A DNA stretch of 15,072 nt from an uncultured Bacilli bacterium (lineage in GTDB: Bacteria; Bacillota_I; Bacilli_A; RF39; UBA660). Numbering within the stretch: the first letter of the stretch is position 1; each line of letters starts with the position of its first letter. Shown here piece by piece: positions 1 to 6,194 of the stretch. A model generated the notes under the pieces. That model worked only from the letters and a program-made list of their open reading frames with translations. It was not told the DNA's origin and searched no databases. A program made the position numbers and the translations under genes. Location: the NCBI GenBank assembly GCA_948801035.1, contig CAQHJP010000002.1, forward strand, positions 1 to 15,072, in the 5' to 3' direction.

Positions 1-824
1 TGTTTATCATGTTCTATAATACCTGATTCTGCATCTATTACAACAATACACACATCAGATCTATCTATAGCTTTAAGACTTCTTATTAAGCTATATTTTT
101 CAACACTTTCATAAATTTTACCTTTTTTTCTCATACCTGCTGTATCAATTACAGTAAAATTTTTATCGTAATAAGTAAAAGGGGTATCAACTGCATCTCT
201 AGTTGTTCCAGCTACACTACTTACTATAACTCTATCTTCATTAAGTAGTGCATTTACTAAACTACTTTTGCCTACATTAGGTCGCCCTATAATACTAAAT
301 TTAATAGTATTATCAACCTCATCTGTAGACACATTAAAATCTTTACATATAGCTTCTAAAAGTTCGTATATACCTTCATTTTGTTCTGATGATATAAATA
401 CATATTCATCAAAACCAAGTTCATAAAAGTCATACATATTATTTTTAGATAATTTACTATCTATCTTATTAACTGCAACAATAACTTTTTTATTAGATTT
501 AAGTAACATATCTTTAACAACCAAATCATTTTGTGTGATACCCTCTTTAGCATCAACCACAAATATAATAGTATCTGCCTCATTTATTGCAATAGAAGCT
601 TGAAGTTTAATTGATGAATTAAATAAATCATTTGAAATATCAATTCCACCTGTATCAATTAACAAAAATGAATAATCTTTAAAACTAACACTTCCATATA
701 TCCTATCTCTAGTAATACCTGGAGTATCTTCAATAATTGCAATTTTACTTCCAACTAACCTATTAAAAAGTGTAGATTTACCTACGTTAGGTCGTCCCAA
801 AAGTGCTACAACTTGCTTCTTCAT
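1..824 (-). CDS. der: Ribosome-assembly GTPase Der (EngA), N-terminal 274 residues, cut by window edge
   Basis: Der is a tandem-GTPase protein needed for late 50S ribosomal subunit assembly; it acts in the cytoplasm. My reading of the minus strand from the ATG at 824 gives 274 codons before the left edge. GTPase domain 1 has the P-loop GRPNVGKST (residues 10-18), DTGG (57-60) and NKID (119-122). GTPase domain 2 has GRPNVGKSS (180-188) and DTAG (227-230). The rest of domain 2 and the KH-like C-terminus lie outside the window. The start is supported by an AAGGTGAG ribosome-binding site just upstream. The first 38 nt overlap the end of the preceding 163-aa gene, so translation is probably coupled. 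It is the third gene of an engB operon. Identification is secure because the two P-loops in tandem are diagnostic. Confidence 0.97.
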   Translation of the reverse strand, partial: MKKQVVALLGRPNVGKSTLFNRLVGSKIAIIEDTPGITRDRIYGSVSFKDYSFLLIDTGGIDISNDLFNSSIKLQASIAINEADTIIFVVDAKEGITQNDLVVKDMLLKSNKKVIVAVNKIDSKLSKNNMYDFYELGFDEYVFISSEQNEGIYELLEAICKDFNVSTDEVDNTIKFSIIGRPNVGKSSLVNALLNEDRVIVSSVAGTTRDAVDTPFTYYDKNFTVIDTAGMRKKGKIYESVEKYSLIRSLKAIDRSDVCIVVIDAESGIIEHDK

Positions 825-1278
825 AACTCACCTTCTTGCCACGCTTTAAAACTTCTAAAACATATTCACCATATATTATATCACTATATTCAAGTATTTT
901 TGTAAAAATTGTTTCATTTTTTACTTTTAAATAGAATTTGTTCTTATATTTATAAATATCTACACCTTTTAACTCCTCAATAAAATTATAATTTACTTCA
1001 TACAAAAAGCAAGGAGATTTTATAAATACAATATTCATATCATATGAATCAAAAAAATAACTATCACTACTTTTAAATTCAAGTATAACACCATAGTAAT
1101 TGTCTTTATAAACAAATACATCATAATAATCATCTAAAGGGATGTAATTTTCTAATTTAGAAAATATTTTTTTTAAATATTTTTCAAATGTTTTTGAATC
1201 AGAATTTAAATACTTTTTATTATTTAAAAAAACAATAATTTTATCATCTTTAAAATCTACTTTCACAAACTCACCCAT
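787..1278 (-). CDS. Unknown 163-aa protein between engB and der
   Basis: I do not recognise a family. The protein is 163 residues, rich in Tyr, Phe, Lys and Asp, with no signal peptide, membrane segment or catalytic motif. The N-terminal part alternates charged and hydrophobic residues (VKVDFKDDKIIVFL), suggesting beta-strands. The gene starts 32 nt after the engB stop and its last 38 nt overlap the start of der, so it belongs to the operon. The C-terminal ~20 residues are encoded by DNA that also holds the der ribosome-binding site and first codons, so they may be unconstrained. There is no convincing Shine-Dalgarno site before the ATG at 1278, so the start is less certain than for its neighbours. 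A role linked to the flanking GTPases is only a guess from position. Confidence 0.72.
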   Translation of the reverse strand: MGEFVKVDFKDDKIIVFLNNKKYLNSDSKTFEKYLKKIFSKLENYIPLDDYYDVFVYKDNYYGVILEFKSSDSYFFDSYDMNIVFIKSPCFLYEVNYNFIEELKGVDIYKYKNKFYLKVKNETIFTKILEYSDIIYGEYVLEVLKRGKKVSYEEASCSTFGTT

Positions 1279-1310
1279 AAATAGTCTATGAATTTAGTTT
1301 AAAATTGATA

Positions 1311-1892
1311 TTATATTGTTCTTTCTATTTTTTGATGTATTTGGTCTTTACCCACTTTTGTCACATTACTAAACATTACAAATTCATCTCCAACAACTAA
1401 ATCTAAATCATGTAATATAACATTTCTTTGTTGTTGCTGTTTAGTTATTCCTATCTTATCTATTTTAGTAGCTACTATTGTAACTGGTAATTTATAATAC
1501 TTTAAAAAATTATACATCATTATATCATCACTTGAAAGTTTATGTCTAAAATCCACTAACATAAAAACTTGTTTTAAATTTTTTCTATTAGTTAAATAAT
1601 CTTCCATCATAAGACCAAATTTCTTTTGCTTATCAAAATTTACTTTAGCATATCCATATCCTGGAGCATCAACTAAGTAAAATGAATCATTTACTAAATA
1701 AAAATTAATAGTTTGAGTTTTCCCAGGAGTTGCAGATGTACGTGCAAAATTTTTTCTGTTTATAATAGTGTTTATAAAACTACTTTTGCCAACATTTGAT
1801 CTTCCTACAAGTAAAAACTCTGGTTTTTCATCTGTAGGGTACTGACTTCTTCTTACAGCGGATATAGTTAAATTAACAGAATTAATTTTCAT
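1311..1892 (-). CDS. engB: Ribosome biogenesis GTP-binding protein EngB (YsxC)
   Basis: EngB/YsxC is a single-domain TRAFAC-class GTPase that helps assemble the 50S subunit. The 193-residue length is normal for the family. Motifs seen: G1 GRSNVGKSS (30-38), the family-typical TSATPGKTQ (52-60, switch I), G3 DAPGYGYAKV (75-84) and G4 TKID (142-145). The G5 region reads FSNVTKVG (174-181), close to the usual FSS.TK.G. The ATG at 1892 is preceded by an AAGGTGA site. It is the promoter-proximal gene of the engB, 163-aa, der operon, with a good sigma-A promoter at 1915-1944. Pairing of engB with der, another 50S-assembly GTPase, makes functional sense. Confidence 0.97.
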   Translation of the reverse strand: MKINSVNLTISAVRRSQYPTDEKPEFLLVGRSNVGKSSFINTIINRKNFARTSATPGKTQTINFYLVNDSFYLVDAPGYGYAKVNFDKQKKFGLMMEDYLTNRKNLKQVFMLVDFRHKLSSDDIMMYNFLKYYKLPVTIVATKIDKIGITKQQQQRNVILHDLDLVVGDEFVMFSNVTKVGKDQIHQKIERTI

Positions 1893-1914
1893 ATTTCACC
1901 TTCTTAACTATATA

Positions 1915-1944
1915 ATTATAGCATCTAATTTAAGATATTGTCAA
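1915..1944 (-). promoter_or_regulatory. Sigma-A promoter of the engB operon
   Basis: On the minus strand a perfect -35 TTGACA (1939-1944) and a perfect -10 TATAAT (1915-1920) are separated by 18 nt. It lies about 23 nt upstream of the engB start codon, just before the AAGGTGA ribosome-binding site. Confidence 0.85.
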
Positions 1945-1954
1945 AATGACTTAA

Positions 1955-1980
1955 TAAAAAAATCGCATAAAAGCGATTAA
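1955..1980 (-). terminator. Rho-independent terminator of the 151-aa gene
   Basis: Inverted repeat AATCGC (1961-1966) / GCGATT (1973-1978) with a 6-nt loop. Read on the minus strand it is followed by a run of T, directly after the stop codon of the 151-aa gene. It separates that gene from the engB promoter. Confidence 0.8.
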
Positions 1981-1987
1981 TATTTTG

Positions 1988-2443
1988 CTATTTAGTTTTT
2001 TCTTTTAATTGTTTAAGTAACTCTGAAATTTCTAATGCAGCATTAACTTTATCCATTTCATATTTTATATAATTAAGATTTTGTGTATAATTTTTATATG
2101 ATTTAAATCCTAATTGAGACATTCCAAAAACATTATTAACATCATAAATAGTATCATTATCATAAGAAACTTGTTTTAAATCTACTTTTAATTCATCCGC
2201 ATTTTTAATTATAAATAAAGCTGCTGGATATAGTTGCATTTCAAGTGCTACAGCAAGTGAATTACCATACATACCACTAGGTAGAGGCATTTTAGTTTGA
2301 CTTGTTTCTATAACTTTAATTGTATCTCTCAATTTTTTAGTTGTTTCTAGATTTTCATCAACACTAAAATTTTCTAAAGCTTGAAATAAAAATGCAAAAT
2401 ATGTATACGCTGCTCTTAAATTATTTATTTTAAATATATCCAT
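1988..2443 (-). CDS. Unknown 151-aa protein, monocistronic
   Basis: I do not recognise a family. The 151-residue protein looks soluble and largely helical, with no signal peptide. The first half has hydrophobic and aromatic stretches (YTYFAFLFQALENF). The C-terminus is an amphipathic, Lys/Glu/Leu-rich helix that could form a short coiled coil (ALEISELLKQLKEK). The start at 2443 is supported by the strong site AAAGGGG. It has its own promoter (2473-2500) and terminator (1955-1980), so it is transcribed alone. Its DTIYDVN segment (about residues 96-102) is encoded by a 22-nt stretch that recurs exactly at 2633-2654 in the adjacent gene-poor DNA, which hints at a partial duplication. The stop is TAG. 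Confidence 0.78.
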   Translation of the reverse strand: MDIFKINNLRAAYTYFAFLFQALENFSVDENLETTKKLRDTIKVIETSQTKMPLPSGMYGNSLAVALEMQLYPAALFIIKNADELKVDLKQVSYDNDTIYDVNNVFGMSQLGFKSYKNYTQNLNYIKYEMDKVNAALEISELLKQLKEKTK

Positions 2444-2472
2444 AATTTTTCCCCTTTCAAGTTATGCACTAT

Positions 2473-2500
2473 ATTCTATCATAATATTTAATTTTGTCAA
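2473..2500 (-). promoter_or_regulatory. Sigma-A promoter of the 151-aa gene
   Basis: Minus-strand -35 TTGACA (2495-2500) and -10 TAGAAT (2473-2478; one mismatch to consensus) with a 16-nt spacer, about 30 nt upstream of the start codon at 2443. Confidence 0.72.
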
Positions 2501-2519
2501 CTTTGTTTAATTTTCTTTT

Positions 2520-2719
2520 TTATAACCTTACCTTCAGCATTACTTTATTTATATTTTCTAAATATTTATCACTTGAACCATAAATCAAATTCATATAGTA
2601 AACTGTAATAAACTTGCTTGTTAGTTGTTTTAATTAACATCATAAATAGTATCACTAGCAAACATTTTTATATTTAAAAAATAATTTTCTAGCAATATTA
2701 ATACCAATTTTTAAGACTT
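2520..2719 (-). pseudogene. Decayed gene remnant in the 2444-2719 gap
   Basis: No intact gene is visible between the 151-aa gene and the 126-aa gene. On the minus strand there are short open pieces in different frames, each ended by a stop: one containing EVLKIGINIARKLFFK, one containing SDTIYDVN then a stop, and one of about 35 residues containing YMNLIYGSSDKYLENI. SDTIYDVN matches the 151-aa protein, with 22 identical nt (2633-2654 and 2135-2156). The first piece resembles DNA at the edge of the direct repeats near 5150 and 5970. I read this as the ruins of one or more genes from the accessory block, but alignment with intact relatives would be needed to name them. Confidence 0.35.
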
Positions 2720-3100
2720 CTATATATTTTTTAATTCCTCATATTTTATATTATCACAAACAATATAAATGAAAGGTTCTTCTTCATTACTTGCAAAACA
2801 AATAAATTCCTTATTTTTAATTTTAATATATTTTATAAAAGCCTCACTAATATAGTCCCATGAAAAAATTTCTCTATTATTACATTGCTCTACTCCACTA
2901 AAAATCATTTTCATTTTTGTTTTATTTGATTCATAAGTTCCATCTTCTTTTAGTATTGGCTTTCCTGACCAATAAACGTCTATAAAAAGCTCTATTTGTG
3001 AAAGTTTTATATCATAATTTATATTAGTTATAAAACTATCATGAAAACCATGATAATTTTCAATAAATGATGATAAATTATCTTTAGTGATCAAAATCAT
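2720..3100 (-). CDS. 126-aa protein, possibly immunity-like
   Basis: A small acidic cytoplasmic protein of 126 residues with no signal peptide or membrane segment. The N-terminal segment HGFHDSFITNINYD (about 17-30), followed by a predicted beta-strand (QIELFIDVYW), resembles the FHDS/HDA-type start of several bacterial immunity-protein families in polymorphic toxin systems. This is recognition of a pattern, not a proven match, and no partner toxin is seen beside it. The start at 3100 has the strongest ribosome-binding site in the window (AAAGGAGGAA). It lies 55 nt downstream of the 643-aa gene, with a hairpin (3114-3140) between them. It may be co-transcribed with that gene. The stop is TAG. 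Confidence 0.7.
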   Translation of the reverse strand: MILITKDNLSSFIENYHGFHDSFITNINYDIKLSQIELFIDVYWSGKPILKEDGTYESNKTKMKMIFSGVEQCNNREIFSWDYISEAFIKYIKIKNKEFICFASNEEEPFIYIVCDNIKYEELKNI

Positions 3101-3113
3101 TCGTATTCCTCCT

Positions 3114-3140
3114 TTTTATATGGTTAATAAACATATAAAA
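3114..3140 (-). other. AU-rich hairpin just upstream of the 126-aa gene's ribosome-binding site
   Basis: Perfect 9-bp inverted repeat TTTTATATG (3114-3122) / CATATAAAA (3132-3140) with a 9-nt loop. On the minus strand it ends right against the AGGAGG site, so there is no U-run and it is not a standard terminator. It could be an mRNA end-protecting, processing or attenuation structure between the 643-aa and 126-aa genes. Confidence 0.4.
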
Positions 3141-3155
3141 TTGTATTTTTAAATA

Positions 3156-5087
3156 TTAATCAATAACTTCAAAAAATTTATTTTGTTTTTTTAGTACTTT
3201 AATATTTGGATTATCTTTTAATAAAGATAATATTCTAATTTCATTTTCTTTTACTTCATCTATATTCATTTGAAAATAATTTGCTAATTCTTCATCACTA
3301 TACTCTTCTTGAAATTTTAAAACAATAAAATAAAAATCTGATTTAGAGAGTGTTTTTAATATTGTCATCATTTTTTCACTAAAATTATTTTTATTTACAT
3401 CATCATAGTTTTTACTTTCAATATAATCTAGTCTTGTTTTTGCATTATTAGTTTCCTTTTCGTTATTAAATGGAACCTCATCAAGTGAAATACATGTCAT
3501 TTGCTGTTTTTGACTTTTCAAATATGTTCTAAAATATCCTTTTATAGTAAGATCTATATATTTAATAATCTGACCATAAATATTTGAACAAGAACGATTT
3601 ATCACAACCATAAAATAAGTTTTTATTTCATTTTCAAATTCTTCAAAATTATATTTAGTTAATTGTATATTATATTCTTGACACAATATCCAAATTATTT
3701 TTCGTAAATAATTTTTTTGTTTTATTAGCATTGCTATTCTAGTATCATAAAGTTCACTTTTATAAATACCCATTAAATCATATAATTCAAAATTCATTAT
3801 TTCTGTTTCATCTACATTTTTGATTTTATTAATTATGTCAAAAATTTCACTTATTTTTTTATATGAAATTAATTTATTATCATTATTGTCTTTTCTATCT
3901 GAAAAGTACCATATTATATTAATTGCTTGATTTAATGAAAAATTCATTTGTATTAAATCTATAACATTATCATAGTTTATTTTTAATAGTTCACAAGCTT
4001 TTTTTTGTTCATCATAACTAATATTTTTTATTTTTTTAAGTTTCTCAAATAAATTATATATTTTTTTAATATGCAATCTTTTTTCATATTTATAAACGCA
4101 TTCGTTCACAATTTCTTGTAATGGTATATCTGTAGTATTCTTTTTTGCTAGAATACTACTTCTGATAGAATCAATATTAATTCCATGTTCTTTACAATAG
4201 TCTTTTAAAGGGACTCCATTGTAATAATATATTATTCCATAACGATTAACAGTATTGATTCCTTCTTCAATTAAATCATTAATATCTAAATTTGGATATT
4301 TCATTAGTTTTCTTCTCACATAAGTTTTAATGCCATAATAAGATAAAGAATGTTGTTGACAATATTGTCTTAAAGATAACCCATTATATTGATATATAAG
4401 TTTAAAAGGTTCGTATAAATCCATTATTATTTCAATGTATTCATCATCACTTAAATCAATACCAATATCTTCTTTTTTATGTTTTTTTATATAAGCCATA
4501 ATACTATCATATTTTATATTATTTTCTTCACATTCACAATAACGAATTAAAGGCATACCACAATAATAGTATTTATACCTACCTTTATGTTCCTTTTTTA
4601 AATACAATTCAATTATATCTTCTACTGGAAGATTAGGATTTTTTTCTAATTCACTATATATAAAAGAGCGGATAGTTTGCCAATTGATTTCAGGATGTTT
4701 TTCACAATAATCCTTTAATGGAATGCCTTCATAAAAAAAATGATAATTTTTACTTTGAAATTTCTCTAACGCAGCAGTTACAAGTTCATCATTAGATAAA
4801 CTAGGGTTTTCTTTTTTCAATTTTTCTATTCTAGAAGTTATTGTATCATAATTGATTCCATTTTTTTGACAATATTGCCTTAAAGACATACCACGCCACA
4901 TATGTTTTGTCCCCAAGCCATATGATTCTACTGCCATATTTACAATTTGTTGTTCCGTATAATTACTATATTTTGGATTGTTTTTTTTCTGTAATATTTT
5001 AGCTCTTATTGTTTTTAGATTCAATTTATTATCTTTACAATATTTAGATAATGGTATACCTTTATAAAAATATTTGCTTTCTTGCAA
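3156..5087 (-). CDS. 643-aa protein: six tandem HTH-like repeats plus sigma-70-like C-terminal region
   Basis: The N-terminal half holds six tandem repeats of about 55 residues, each with the pattern (Y/W).G.(P/S)L..YC....(I/L).....I...I followed by a variable charged helix. The conserved YC cysteines fall at residues 17, 73, 128, 184, 243 and 298. The spacing of two short helices (SLRQYCQKNGINYDTITSRI in repeat 2) looks like a helix-turn-helix. The C-terminal part reads like a degenerate sigma-70 factor: a region-2-like helix pair near 485-526 (IIKYIDLTIKGYFRTYLKS), a linker with ISLDEV (533-538), and a region-4-like HTH near 590-625 (YSDEELANYFQMNIDEVKEN). Residues 335-470 have no recognised motif. 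The start is a TTG at 5087 behind GGTGGTGA; no upstream in-frame ATG is available. A DNA-binding or transcription role is inferred; whether it binds core RNA polymerase is unknown. Repeats with many Asn/Lys codons and the neighbouring TA module suggest accessory DNA. Confidence 0.85.
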   Translation of the reverse strand: MQESKYFYKGIPLSKYCKDNKLNLKTIRAKILQKKNNPKYSNYTEQQIVNMAVESYGLGTKHMWRGMSLRQYCQKNGINYDTITSRIEKLKKENPSLSNDELVTAALEKFQSKNYHFFYEGIPLKDYCEKHPEINWQTIRSFIYSELEKNPNLPVEDIIELYLKKEHKGRYKYYYCGMPLIRYCECEENNIKYDSIMAYIKKHKKEDIGIDLSDDEYIEIIMDLYEPFKLIYQYNGLSLRQYCQQHSLSYYGIKTYVRRKLMKYPNLDINDLIEEGINTVNRYGIIYYYNGVPLKDYCKEHGINIDSIRSSILAKKNTTDIPLQEIVNECVYKYEKRLHIKKIYNLFEKLKKIKNISYDEQKKACELLKINYDNVIDLIQMNFSLNQAINIIWYFSDRKDNNDNKLISYKKISEIFDIINKIKNVDETEIMNFELYDLMGIYKSELYDTRIAMLIKQKNYLRKIIWILCQEYNIQLTKYNFEEFENEIKTYFMVVINRSCSNIYGQIIKYIDLTIKGYFRTYLKSQKQQMTCISLDEVPFNNEKETNNAKTRLDYIESKNYDDVNKNNFSEKMMTILKTLSKSDFYFIVLKFQEEYSDEELANYFQMNIDEVKENEIRILSLLKDNPNIKVLKKQNKFFEVID

Positions 5088-5140
5088 TGTATCACCACCA
5101 AACTGGATACTTTATATTTTACTCTAAAATTATAATTTTT

Positions 5141-5346
5141 AATATATTTTAATAGGAATTTTTAAAGTTTCTATAAATATTATTTCTATAGCGTAAAAAA
5201 CATAATGTCAAATATTATGAACTTATTTACTGTATTGAAAAACGCACATCTAGTTAAGTGCGTGTGTATTAACATCAATGGTGGACCTGACGGAGTCAAA
5301 AACAAACTGCTATATATTTAATGGGTGGTTTGTTTTAATTATAAAA
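5141..5346 (-). repeat. Direct repeat copy A (core 5189-5346), downstream of yoeB
   Basis: A 158-nt core (5189-5346) matches 6025-6182 at about 90% (15 differences by hand count, no indels). Weaker similarity extends left to about 5141, where copy A is 7 nt shorter in one place. On the minus strand the core reads: stem I AAAACAAAC/GTTTGTTTT (5299-5307, 5328-5336), a tRNA-3'-end-like stretch ending in CCACCA (about 5279-5297), stem II with U5 (5238-5263), and stem III with U6 (5195-5219). Nine of the differences lie in or beside the stem I loop. It begins about 17 nt after the yoeB stop. This fills the gap between yoeB and the 643-aa gene; no other gene is seen there. Confidence 0.9.
5195..5263 (-). 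terminator. Tandem terminator-like hairpins in repeat copy A (downstream of yoeB)
   Basis: On the minus strand stem II, ACGCAC (5258-5263) / GTGCGT (5242-5247) with a 10-nt loop, runs into five T. It is followed by stem III, ATATTATG/CATAATGT arms (5201-5219), running into six T. Both fit rho-independent termination of the yefM-yoeB transcript, with stem II the stronger. Confidence 0.6.
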
Positions 5347-5362
5347 CTTAAATAAAATCTTA

Positions 5363-5641
5363 TTATAAATTTTCATAATGTGTCCACATCCTAATGATAT
5401 GAATTTCATTTTTTTCTTCTAATACCTCATAAACTATTCGGTGCTGTCTATTTATTCTTCTAGAATATAATCCATTTAATTCTCCACATAATTTTTCATA
5501 AGATGGCGGATAGCAAAATGGATCTTCTTGCATTAAATTTAAAATCATTTTGCAATTCTTTTCTAATCCTGAATTTTTAAGTTTTTTCTTATCTTTTTCT
5601 GCTTGTTTAGAAAATTTAATTACATAATTACCATTCTTCAT
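5363..5641 (-). CDS. yoeB: YoeB/Txe-family mRNA interferase toxin
   Basis: YoeB is a RelE-fold, ribosome-dependent endoribonuclease that cuts mRNA in the A site and halts translation when its antitoxin is lost. This 92-residue protein keeps the family signature GLYSRRINRQHRIVYEV (58-73) and the C-terminal H-Y pair. By comparison with E. coli YoeB (E46, R65, H83, Y84), the matching residues here are E49, R68, H88 and Y89, so the enzyme looks active. The N-terminal helix is Lys-rich. The start at 5641 overlaps the antitoxin gene by 14 nt, the usual antitoxin-first arrangement with coupled translation. The pair stands between two copies of a direct repeat. Confidence 0.93.
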   Translation of the reverse strand: MKNGNYVIKFSKQAEKDKKKLKNSGLEKNCKMILNLMQEDPFCYPPSYEKLCGELNGLYSRRINRQHRIVYEVLEEKNEIHIIRMWTHYENL

Positions 5642-5885
5642 TTTCGTTATACTCCGATGCTTTTTCCCAATCTTCCTTTTTTCTTATTTCATTAATATTA
5701 TCAACCATACCAGGAATACTTGAAAGATATAGAGTTTCTTCAATATTTTTCCATTCATCTTCTGATATTAATACTGCATTTTTTCCTTTATTATTTACGA
5801 TAGTGATTGGATTAAAACCAACATTTACATCTGAAACAAGTTGAAATAAGTTTTGTCTTGCATTTGTAATATTTATAGTACTCAT
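5628..5885 (-). CDS. yefM: YefM/Phd-family antitoxin
   Basis: This 85-residue protein has the Phd/YefM N-terminal DNA-binding fold: NITNARQNLFQLVSDVNVG (about 5-23), the strand PITIVNNKGKNAVLISEDEW (about 26-45), then ETLYLSSIPGM (50-60). The C-terminal tail is short, acidic and Trp-containing (KKEDWEKASEYNENEEW); in this family that part is disordered until it wraps the toxin and blocks its active site. The start at 5885 is supported by a GAGGTGA site. It overlaps yoeB by 14 nt. A strong promoter with an inverted repeat in its spacer (5903-5931) fits autorepression by the antitoxin/toxin complex. Confidence 0.93.
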   Translation of the reverse strand: MSTINITNARQNLFQLVSDVNVGFNPITIVNNKGKNAVLISEDEWKNIEETLYLSSIPGMVDNINEIRKKEDWEKASEYNENEEW

Positions 5886-5902
5886 ATTATCACCTCATCA
5901 TC

Positions 5903-5931
5903 ATTATAGCGTACATTTTAACGTACGTCAA
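5903..5931 (-). promoter_or_regulatory. yefM-yoeB promoter with embedded operator
   Basis: Minus-strand -35 TTGACG (5926-5931) and perfect -10 TATAAT (5903-5908) with a 17-nt spacer. The inverted repeat CGTAC-N8-GTACG (5910-5914, 5923-5927) fills most of the spacer and overlaps the -35. That is where a YefM-type repressor would block RNA polymerase. The match of this exact motif to known YefM operators was not tested. Confidence 0.8.
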
Positions 5932-5960
5932 TGTTTTTAATATATTATATGTAATTTTCT

Positions 5961-6182
5961 AAAAAAAATACTATATTTTAACAGAAATTTTTAAAGTTTT
6001 TATAGCAATTTTCAAATTTTCCTCTAGCGTAAAAAACATAATATCAAATATTATGAACTTATTTACTGTATTGAAAAACGCACATCTAGTTAAGTGTGCG
6101 TGTATTAACCTCAATGGTGGACCTAACGGAGGCAAAAACAAACTACTTCGTATTTAGTTGTGGATTTGTTTTAATTATAAAA
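5961..6182 (-). repeat. Direct repeat copy B (core 6025-6182), downstream of the 253-aa gene
   Basis: Second copy of the 158-nt core, in the same orientation as copy A and 836 bp away. On the minus strand: stem I AAAACAAA/TTTGTTTT (6135-6142, 6165-6172), the CCACCA-ending tRNA-like stretch (about 6115-6133), stem II of 7 bp (6078-6084, 6095-6101) with U5, and a perfect 8-bp stem III (6037-6055) with U6. Relative to copy A, two changes in stem II move the pairing by 1 nt but keep it, and the one change in stem III turns a wobble into a Watson-Crick pair. The rest of the 5886-6194 gap holds the yefM promoter and AT-rich spacer. Confidence 0.9.
6031..6101 (-). terminator. Tandem terminator-like hairpins in repeat copy B (downstream of the 253-aa gene)
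   Basis: On the minus strand stem II, ACGCACA/TGTGCGT (7 bp, 10-nt loop), is followed by five T. Stem III, CATAATAT/ATATTATG (8 bp, 3-nt loop), is followed by six T. They lie downstream of the 253-aa gene and upstream of the yefM promoter, so they would insulate the TA pair from read-through. Confidence 0.6.
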
Positions 6183-6194
6183 TTGAGTTAAAAG

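Noticed and set aside
5279..5321. Functional tRNA gene in repeat copy A (and B)
   Set aside because: Only a 3'-end-like piece is present: no 5' acceptor strand, D-arm or anticodon arm, and the T-stem is not paired.
5141..6182. CRISPR array or composite transposon
   Set aside because: Only two copies of a 158-nt repeat with a protein-coding operon between them; no short regular repeats, spacers, cas genes or transposase.
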